From Stenogyne calaminthoides (lineage: Eukaryota; Streptophyta; Magnoliopsida; Lamiales; Lamiaceae), in assembly GCA_037126765.1 (NCBI GenBank), contig JBBCBC010000021.1, positions 24,321,434 through 24,385,433 on the forward strand: 64,000 nt of DNA, written 5' to 3'. Position 1 is the stretch's first letter. Every line of letters starts with the position of its first letter. The position numbers were made by a program, and so were the translations under genes. Positions 56,045 to 64,000 of the stretch are shown in pieces. The notes under the pieces are model-generated. The model did no database searches. It was not told the origin of the DNA and was given only the letters and a program-made list of their open reading frames with translations.

Positions 56045-57861
56045 TGTTGGGGTTATACTGGAAAGTATGCTTTTACTTTGTATAACCAAACTGAATTTAT
56101 ATCTTATTTACTGAAATAAATTATTTATCACTGATGCTTTAAATATCATTGAATGTTACATATATTTACTGCATAATTGTTCAATAAATAGTACGTGTTA
56201 CATTGTAGTTAATTTAGTGATACTAGATCACGAAAGATTAAATTAACAGTCCCTTGTAACTAAAAGTACACCGTTCACGACCTAGATGGAAATGAACAAT
56301 CCATCGTGAAAGGGTGAAGTGTAAGGCTCAGATTGGCTTGTCTTGACCAAGAGATTACACTAGTGCATGACTAATGCACTGAATAGGACCTACAGGAGGA
56401 TAAATTCTTCAGCACTGAACTAGGAAGAATTAGACCTCAGTGGTTCGTTATTTCTTAATCTTCGTCCCTTAAATAGGATCGTGTGTGGTTAGTAATTATT
56501 GCTTTGACTTATGACGGGTAGAGAATCAATGAGATTCAATACTTTATATCTTGGGCAATATTTTTGGTCACATGCGATTTCTAAGATTTAATACGAAGAA
56601 TCGTGTGCAAGTACGCTTGTTCGATTTGCCACCTTGGGAGGTTCATAAGATTTATCATACCAAATCTTGCAAGTGGAATTAGTTTCCGGTATGGATAATA
56701 ATGTTGAACTGTTCCTTGACCAAGGACAAAAAGATATTAATTAATGGAAAGCTATTTTTGTGGCTTGAATTAATTAATGGGCTAGATAATCTTAAATACG
56801 GGAAATAATACCGGGGAGCCATATTAACAGTAATATGGGTTAAGATGGATAGTGCAATATTAATTATGTAGTGAGATTAATTAATATTTATGGACTTGAA
56901 TAATATTGTGGCTCAATATTGATAATACAAGATCCATTGGAAGGTCCAATCTTAATTCTCCTAAAGGCCCCTCAAGTAGCCCAAACATAAAGTCCAATAA
57001 CTGAAAAAGGTGTTTAAAATAAAATAAATTTTTGTTGCTATTTTTCCTAAAATTTTTGAAAAATATGAATAAAAGGGGAGAAAGATTTTCTTTGAATTTT
57101 GTTATGGAATGAAGATATGTATTTTTGGAATACAATATTATCTCATTAAATTCAAGAAATCTCCCACTTGGATATTTATATTAGAATTTTTGAAAATAAA
57201 GAAAAAGAAGGAAAAAAAAAGATTTTCTTGAAAAGATATTATGTAAGATATGTATTCTTGGAATACAAGTATATCTCATAAATTCAAGAAGATCCAAATC
57301 TTGGAATCTTTATCCTCCTTTTTAGAAAATTCCATAACAAATAATAGAGTGGGATTTTTATGGAATATTTAATTATGGAGAAAAGTATATATTGGATATA
57401 TATTCAAGATTTCTTGGAGATCAAGAAACCTTTTTCCATGAAAAAATCGGCCAACACCTCTTATAAATAGGGGATGATTCTTTCATCCCCAAGTGCAATT
57501 CCATGTGTTGGAAAAATTAGAAATCCACAAAGGTGGTGCAACATATAATTTATTTTTCCTTTTGTTAATTGTTCGCGAGCATCCTACCACCGGATTGACG
57601 AGCAAGGACTTGGAATACTTGGGAAGGTCTTTTGGTGTGTTCGTGTCAACGAAGTCCATTGCCATTCCAAAAGTTTAGTTCACGTAAACCTGTAGCAATT
57701 CCACATGCGTAGGATTTATGTGAACTATTTATATGCATGATTTGTTGTTGAATTATTATTTGAATTAATATAGGATTAATTCATGCTAGTAATAATTGTT
57801 AGAATTAAATTTGCATTTAAATATTCATCCCGAATAGATCTGGGCAATTAATTTCCCAACA
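56045..57861 (+). repeat. 3' LTR of Cop-5
   Basis: 1,817 bp, TGTTGGGGTTATACTGG to ATTTCCCAACA, collinear with the 46619 LTR with a few indels. It lacks a stretch near 57425 (the GATTTTCTCTCCCC of the 5' LTR) and another near 57225. TATAAATA at 57462-57469. Confidence 0.95.
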
Positions 57862-57866
57862 GTTCA

Positions 57867-59741
57867 TAGGGTACCCCGAAGGAACTAAAGGATGCATGTT
57901 CTATGGTCCCGAAGATCAAAAGGTGGTAATCAGTACTCACTTTAGATTTTTGGAAGAAGACTATATGAACAGTAGAAAGCCTAGAAGTGAGATTACCTTA
58001 GAAGAACTTAGAGGGCCAACTCCATTGCCAACTGTACAAAATGATAAACCAATCATCACGCCTACACAACCGGAACCTCGTCGTAGCGGGAGGGTTATCA
58101 AACAACCCGAGAGATTCTTGGGGATCGGAGAGTCTTCGGACTTGATCTCCGTAGAAGAATCAAATCCATGGTCCTACAACGAGGCGATCCAAGACAAAGA
58201 TGCTCAATCTTGGCAAACAACAATGGAAGCCGAGATGGGTTCAATGGATCACAACAAGGTGTGGGAGCTAGTCGAACCACTTAATGGGGTAAAACCCATC
58301 GGATGCAAGTGGGTATACAAGAGAAAAAGGGGACCGGTTGGAAAGGTTGAGACCTTTAAAGCAAGACTAGTGGAGAAAGGGTACACTCAGAAAGAAGGGA
58401 TCGATTATGAGGAAACCTTTTCGCTCGTAGACATGCTCAAGTCCATCTGCATTCTCTTGTCAATTGCTGCGCACCTAGATTTTGAGATCTGACATATGGA
58501 CGTCAAGACAGCTTTCCTCAATGGAAGTCTTGAAGAAGAAATCTATATGCAACAACCCGAAGGCTTCATTGAAAAAAGCCAAGAGCATCTGGTTTGCAAG
58601 CTTAAGAAGTCCATTTATGGGCTGAAGCAAGCATCCCGAGCTTGGAATCAGTGTTTTGATCAAGTTATAAAATCTTACGGTTTCGATCAAAACAACTTTG
58701 AAAGTTGTGTTTATAAAAAGCGTGACGGAACTGCATTGGTATTTTTGGTACTATACGTGGACGACATTCTGCTCATCGGAAACGATGTAAAGGTGTTATC
58801 AGACGTAAGGGTATGACTGTCAAAACAGTTCGATATGAAGGATTTAGGGGAAAGCTGGTCACATCCTAGGGATCAAGATCACTCGAGATCGCAGGAAAAG
58901 AATGATCGGGCTTTCGCAAGTCTCATACATAGATACTGTTTTGAAGCGTTTCAGCATGCAAGATTCCAAGAAAGGTTTTGTGCCCTACAGACATGGAATC
59001 CATCTATCCAAAGAGATGTGTCCAAAGACACAGAAAGAGATAGATGACATGAAGGGCATCCCTTATGCTTCGGTTGTGGGAAGCCTCATGTATGCAATGC
59101 TGTGTACGAGACCAGATATCTGCTTTGCCGTAGGCATGGTGGCAAGATATCAAAGTAAACCTGGGAAAGAGAATTGAACTACAGTAAAGAACACTTTGAA
59201 GTATCTGAAAAGGACACGGGACAGAATGTTGGTTTACAAGTCAGACAGTCTAATCCCCATCGGTTACACGGACTCAGATTTCCAATCAAATGTTGACTCT
59301 AGAAAGTCTACCTCGGGTAGTGTATTTTGCATGGGGGGAAGAGCCATGACATGGAGAAGTGTAAAGTAGAAATGCATCGCCAATTCTACCATGGAAGCCG
59401 AATACGTTGCTGCTTGTGAAGCAGCGAAGGAAGTGGTTTGGCTCAAGAACTTCCTAATGGACTTGGACGTCGTCTCGAATTTTCCCACCACGATCATGGT
59501 TTACTGTGATAATGCCGGAGCAGTTGCAAATTCGAGGGAGCCGAGAGCTCACAAGGCCAGCAAACACATTGAAAGAAAATACCATCTCATTCGAGAAATC
59601 GTTAAGAGAGGAGACATTGAGGTGACTAAGATTGCATCGGAAGACAACCTAGCAGATCCATTCACAAAGGGTCTGCCTCAGAGTACATTCAAGAGACATG
59701 TGGAATGAATGGGTGTCAAGGACGTTGCTAATCTGCTTTGA
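57867..59741 (+). pseudogene. Copia INT end, RT and RNase H (Cop-4)
   Basis: Resumes with the IGYPEGTKG part of integrase, then linker, RT and RNase H. RT keeps an intact YVDD. Lesions: TGA at 58490-58492 (DFEI*, from TGG), TGA at 58814-58816 (from TGG in RAWLSK), a 1-base insertion near 58850 (GGGGAAAGCTGG) shifting the frame, TGA at 59175-59177 (from TGG), TAG at ~59368 (from CAG) and TGA at 59706-59708, before the normal end at 59739-59741. RNase H acidic residues (GYTDSDF, EAEY, CDN) are all present. Confidence 0.93.
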
Positions 59742-59853
59742 GTATAAGTGGGAGAAATATTATTATGTTCGTGTAGGTGATATTAGATGTCACATAGAAC
59801 ACGAGACATGCTGTTGTATACTTAAAAGCAGACTTTGAGTATAAGTGGGAGAT
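59742..59853 (+). promoter_or_regulatory. Duplicated polypurine tract with palindrome (Cop-4)
   Basis: AAGTGGGAGAT at 59843-59853 abuts the LTR; the upstream copy AAGTGGGAGAAAT lies at 59746-59758; the palindrome GTGATATTAGATGTCAC (one mismatch) is at 59777-59793. Confidence 0.8.
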
Positions 59854-60422
59854 TGTTGGGGTTATACTGAAAAGTATGCTTTCTTTGTATAACCAAACTG
59901 AGTTTTCTTATTTATTTACTGAAATAAACTAATAATCACTGTTGCATTAAATATGAATGAATGTTATATATATTTATTGCAAACCCTTTCAATAAGTCAG
60001 TACGTATTACGTTGTAGTTAATTTGGTAATACCAGATCACTGAAGATCAAATTAATAGCACCTCGTAATTAAGTACAAATTCACAACCAATATGGAAATG
60101 AACAAACCATGATGAAAGGTTGAAGTGTAAGACCCAGATTGACTTGTCTTGACCAATGGATTACACTAGCGCATTTAGGTGCGCTGAATAAGGACCTACA
60201 GGAGGACAAATTCTTCGGTACTGAATATACAAGAATTAGACCTCAGTGGTGTGTTGTTTCTTAAGCTCCGTCCCTTAAATAGTATCGTGTGAAATTAATA
60301 ACTATTGCTTTGACTTATGATGGGAAGAGAGTCAATGTGATTCGATACCTTATATCTTGGACAATATTATTAATTACATGACGATTGCTGACATTTAATA
60401 TGGAGAATCGCGTGCAAGTACG
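59854..60422 (+). repeat. 3' LTR of Cop-4, truncated by Cop-6
   Basis: Starts TGTTGGGGTTATACTG and follows the family LTR to GCGTGCAAGTACG, where Cop-6 begins with its own LTR terminus. The remaining ~1.1 kb should lie beyond the right edge, on the far side of Cop-6. Confidence 0.92.
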
Positions 60423-62122
60423 TGTTGAGAAAAAAGGGGTGCCCGGATCTATTCGAGGTGATTATTTAAATACATATTTAAATTCAACAGTTAATTACTA
60501 GCATGAATTAATCCTAAATTAATTCAACATAATAATAAACAACATGTGTACACATAATTCACGTAAATCCTAAACATGCGGAACTAGGAGTTACGGAATT
60601 ACTAACCTCTTGAAGAATCAAACGGATGGATCAACCCAAGAGCCTTCCCAAATATATCCCCAAAGTCCACGTGCGTTATCCGGTGGGAAGATTTCAACGA
60701 ACGATTTTAATGGAGAGAAAATAAAATATTTTGCTACCACCTTTGTGGATTTCTAATATTTCCAACACATGGAATTTCACTTGGGAATGAAGAGCTCATC
60801 CCCTATTAATAGGGAGGAGGGGGGGGCGAAAATTAGGGTGGAAAATAAGGGAGAAAATCTTTTCTTGATCTCCAAGAAATCTTGAATATATCTCCTATAT
60901 TCTTTTCTCCTAAATTAAATTTTCCATAAAAATCTCCTTCCCCTCTTCTACCTTGATATTTTTGAAAATTACAATAAATAAGGAGTCAAGATTTGACTTC
61001 TTGAATTTATGGGATAATTATGTATTCCTACAATCATTATCTCTTTCCATAAAATATCTACAAGAAAATCAAGACAATCTTTCCTTCCTTTATTTATACA
61101 AATTTTTCGAAAATCATAGCTTGGAAATTAGGCAAGAATATTTTCTTCTCTCTCTCATTAATTGGACTTTATTTTGGGCTATTTGGGGGGCCTTTAAGAG
61201 AGTTAAGATTGGACCTCCAATGGACTATGAAGCTATAATATTTTGGGCCAAATATTATTCAAGTCCATTAATATTAATTTACTCCACTATAAAATTAATA
61301 TTGAACTATCCATATTAACCCATATTACGATTTCACATGTAACATGGCTCCCGGTCATTATTTTCCGCGTTTAAGATTATCTTAGTCCATTAATTAATTA
61401 AGCCACTGAACAAGCTTTATATTAATTAATATATTTGTCCTTGGAGTAAAGACAACTCAACATTATTATCCATGCCGGAAATAAATTTCCACTTGCAAGA
61501 TTTGGCATGATAAAGGATATGAGCTCACCAAGGGGACAAATCAAGCAAGACGTACTTGCACGCGATTTTCCGTATTAAATGTCAGCAATTGTCATGTAAT
61601 TAATAATATTGCCCAAGATATATAATATCGAATCACATTGACTCTCTTCCCATCATAAGTCAAAGCAATAGTTATTAATTTCACACGATCCTATTTAAGG
61701 GACGGAGATTAAGAAACAACGCACCACTGAGGTCTAATTCTTGTATATTGGGCCCAAGAATTTGTCCTCCTCTGAGGGTCCTCATTCACAAGACCTAAAT
61801 GCGCTAGTGTGATCCCTTGGTCAAGACAGGCCAATCTGGGTCTCACACTCCAACCGTTCATAATGGTTCGTTCATTTCCATCTGGGTTGTGAATTTGTAC
61901 TTAATTACGAGGGCTATTAATTTGATCTTTAGTGATCGGGTATCACCAAATTAACTACAATGTAATACGTACTGTCTTATTGAACGAGTTTACAATAAAC
62001 ATATATAACATTCATTCATATTTAATGCAACAGTGATTAAATATTTATTTCAGCAAATAAATAAGAAACTTCAGTTTGGTTATATAAAGTAAAAGCATAC
62101 TTTTCAAAAGATAACCCCAACA
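60423..62122 (-). repeat. 3' LTR of Cop-6
   Basis: 1,700 bp, plus-strand edges TGTTGAGAAAAAAGGGG and ATAACCCCAACA. The TATA position reads CCCCTATTAATAGGG, a variant. Near 61747-61800 it shares the form CACAAGACCTAAATGC with the Cop-3 LTRs, where Cop-2 has CAGCGCACC. Confidence 0.93.
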
Positions 62123-62243
62123 ATCTCCCACTTATACTCAAAGTGCGCTTTTTAAGTATACTACAAAGATGTCTCGTGTTCTATGTGACATCTAATATCA
62201 CCCTACACGAACCTAATAATATTTCTCCCACTTATACTCAAAG
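62123..62243 (-). promoter_or_regulatory. Duplicated polypurine tract of Cop-6
   Basis: Complement ATCTCCCACTT (62123-62133) next to the LTR; second copy TTCTCCCACTTATACTC at 62223-62239; the palindrome between them reads GTGACATCTAATATCAC. Confidence 0.75.
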
Positions 62244-64000
62244 CAGATCGGGCAACATCCTTGACACCCATTCCTTCCACATGTCTCTCGAATGTACTCG
62301 AGGCGCACTTTTTGTGAATGGATCGCCAGGTTGTCTTCCTATGCAATCTTAGCCACTTCAATGTCTCTCTCTTAACGATTTCTCGTATGAGATGGTATTT
62401 TCTTTCAATGTGTTTGTCGGGCTTTGTGGGCTCTCGGCCCCTTGAATTTAGAATCGCTTCCCGGCGTTATCACAATGAGACCGTGATTTTTTGCCGCAAA
62501 TTCGACCACGCCCAAGTCCACCAGAAGTTCTTAAGCCAAACCGCCTTTGTTGCTTGCTTCCGGCGACGCATCGGCTTCCATGGTAGAATCGGCGATGCAT
62601 TTCGCTTTTACGCTTCTCCATGTCATGACTCCTCCCCATGCGTAACACACTACCCGAGGTAGACTTTTCGAGTCAATGTCCGATTGGAACCGACTCCGGT
62701 AACCGATGGGGATCGACCGTTCGACTTGTAAACCAACATTATTTCCGTGTCCTTTTCGTGTACTTCGTAATGTTCTTTATCGCAAATTCAATGCTCTTCC
62801 TGTGGTTACTTTTTATATCTTGCCACCATGCCTACGACAAAGCAGATATCCGGTCTCAGACACAAAGATTGCATACATGAGGCTTCCTACGCCAGGTAAT
62901 ATAAGTGGATGCTTCTTCATGTCATCTATCTCTTTTCGTGTCTTGGGACACATCTCTTTCGATAGATGAATTTCGCGGTCCAGAGGGCACAAAGCCTTTC
63001 TTAGAATCCTCGCATGTCAAGCTTCAAAATAGTATCTATATATGAGGCTTAATAAAGTCCGATCATTCTTTTTTTCCTCGTGATCTCGAAAGTGATCTTG
63101 ATCCCTAGGATGTGACCAACTTTCCCCTAAGTCCTTCATATCGAACTGTTTTTGATAATCATGCCTTTACGCCCGATAACACCTTTACATCATTTCCGAT
63201 GAGCGTAATGTCGCCCACGATAGTACAAAAAAATACCAATGCGATTCATTATGCTTTTTTTTATAGACACAACTTTCAAATTCATTTTGATCGAATCCGT
63301 AGGATTTTATAACTTGATCAAAACACTGATTCCAAGCTCGGGATGCTTGCTTCAGTCCATAAATGGACTTCCTGAGCTTGCAAACCAGATGCTCTTGGCC
63401 TTTTTCAATGAAGCCTTCGGGTTGTTGCATATAGATTACTTCGTCAAGATTTCCATTAAGGAAAGTTGTATTGACGTCCATTTGCCAGATCTCAAAATCT
63501 AGATGCGCAGCAATCGACAAGAGAATGCGGATGGACTTTAGCATGGCTACGGGCTAAAAGGTTTCCTCATAATCGATCCTTTCTTTCTGAGTGTACCCTT
63601 TCGCCACAAGTCTTGCTTTGAAGGTTTCAACCCTTCCGTCCGGTCCCCTTTTTCTCTTGTATACCCACTTGCATCCGATGGGTTTTACCCCATCAAGTGG
63701 TTCGACTAGCTCCCACACCTTGTTGTGATCCATTGAACCCATCTCGGCTTCCATTACTGTTTGCCAAGATTGAGCATCTTTGTCTTGGATCACCTCGTTG
63801 TAGGACCATGGATCTGATTCTTCAGCGGAGATCAAGTCTGAAGACTCTCCGATCCCCAAGAATCTCTCGGGTTGTCTGATAACCCTCCCACTACGACGAG
63901 GTTCTGGTTGTGTAGGCGTGATGTTTGGTATGTAATTTTGGACAGTTGGTAATGGAGTCGGCCCCCTAAGTTCTTCTAAGGTAATTTCACTTCTAGGCTT
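62240..64000 (-). pseudogene. Copia RT - RNase H (Cop-6), 5' end beyond the window
   Basis: From the right edge leftward: linker, RT entry ([14 protein letters not shown], 63859-63554), a stop in ETF*PVA near 63554, then WQMDVNTTFLNG and SIYGLKQASRAW (63544-63240). The catalytic YVDD box near 63215 is destroyed by small indels. RNase H and the RT end (62240-63200) can be aligned to the sisters only at DNA level because of many 1-base losses, mostly at CTG/CAG sites. Not translatable. Confidence 0.88.

Larger units (their letters stand above)
46619..57861 (+). mobile_element. Cop-5: complete copia element inserted in Cop-4 integrase
   Basis: 11,243 bp including a 2-kb solo LTR. Perfect target duplication GTTCA (46614-46618 and 57862-57866). 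Two LTRs of 1,841 and 1,817 bp, iMet PBS, leader, the longest gag-protease ORF in the window (415 codons), integrase, RT and RNase H. Its LTRs form a distinct subgroup (GGAAAGTATGC, CAGTCCCTTGTAACTAAAAG) from Cop-1, -2, -3, -4 and -6. Inactivated by a +1 frameshift in integrase, four or more stops, and active-site changes in integrase and RT. Confidence 0.95.
42463..60422 (+). mobile_element. Cop-4: copia element hosting Cop-5, itself cut by Cop-6
   Basis: 5' LTR (42463-44162), iMet PBS, leader, gag fused to mid-integrase by an internal deletion, Cop-5 insertion at 46619-57861 (TSD GTTCA), then the rest of integrase, RT, RNase H (57867-59741), PPT and the first 569 bp of the 3' LTR (59854-60422). 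Cop-6 begins at 60423. The left flank is GATTC; the right target duplication is outside the window. Coding region dead through stops, one frameshift and the gag/INT deletion. Confidence 0.93.
60423..64000 (-). mobile_element. Cop-6: copia element, 3' part, inserted in Cop-4's LTR
   Basis: A minus-strand family member: 3' LTR (60423-62122), PPT, RNase H, RT and linker running off the right edge. The insertion point has a clean LTR terminus (TGTTGAG, one change from TGTTGGG). The left flank would give target duplication GTACG; the partner is outside the window. The 62230-63250 interval differs from sister copies in a peculiar way (see findings). Confidence 0.92.

Overview
This window is plant nuclear DNA made almost entirely of transposable elements. 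No cellular protein gene, tRNA, rRNA or CRISPR array could be supported. The evidence for a flowering plant (probably a eudicot with an AT-rich, repeat-rich, pericentromere-like region) is the mix of Ty1/copia elements primed by initiator-Met tRNA, a Sirevirus-type copia element with an extra ORF after pol, a Ty3/gypsy element with 3.9-kb LTRs, and a CACTA transposon. Every coding region is broken, so all are called pseudogenes.

Layout. Names are mine. Cop-1 to Cop-6 are one copia family with ~1.7-1.8 kb TGTTGGGG...CCCAACA LTRs. 1-3141: 3' part of Cop-1 (+). 3142-3900: unassigned AT-rich DNA with a short tandem repeat. 3901-25031: Sire-1 (-), a Sirevirus-like element with its 3' LTR at 3901-5328. 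Its post-pol ORF (5657-7997 and 18268-19366) was split by the insertion of complete Cop-2 (7998-18262, -), which itself holds a Sirevirus-type solo LTR, sLTR-1 (11160-12962). The Sire-1 RT was hit by Cop-3 (20931-23949, -), now reduced to LTR-leader-LTR, and its INT/RT linker is partly inverted.

25032-42462: Cop-X (+), a different copia family. Its RT is split by Gyp-1 (26758-40074, -; perfect target duplication ATAAT). One Gyp-1 LTR carries the CACTA element Cac-1 (30663-32241; TSD TTT), while the sister LTR keeps the empty site. The Cop-X 3' LTR (41081-42462) is interrupted by Cop-4 (42463-60422, +). The Cop-4 integrase is interrupted by complete Cop-5 (46619-57861, +; TSD GTTCA), and Cop-5 holds solo LTR sLTR-2 (52137-54140; TSD AAGAC). 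The Cop-4 3' LTR is cut at 60423 by Cop-6 (-), which runs off the right edge. The right half is therefore a five-level insertion stack.

The most interesting signals lie outside the ORFs. (i) Some patches have CTG/CAG in sister copies replaced by CG or TCG. (ii) The copia leader carries a paired hairpin motif with an apparent compensatory substitution. (iii) The polypurine tract is duplicated around a short palindrome in every copy. (iv) Each leader has a GC-rich, variable island. (v) Gyp-1 has a rearranged Gag with a zinc knuckle placed inside the capsid core. (vi) Sire-1 has a large post-pol ORF with a plausible splice acceptor at its start.
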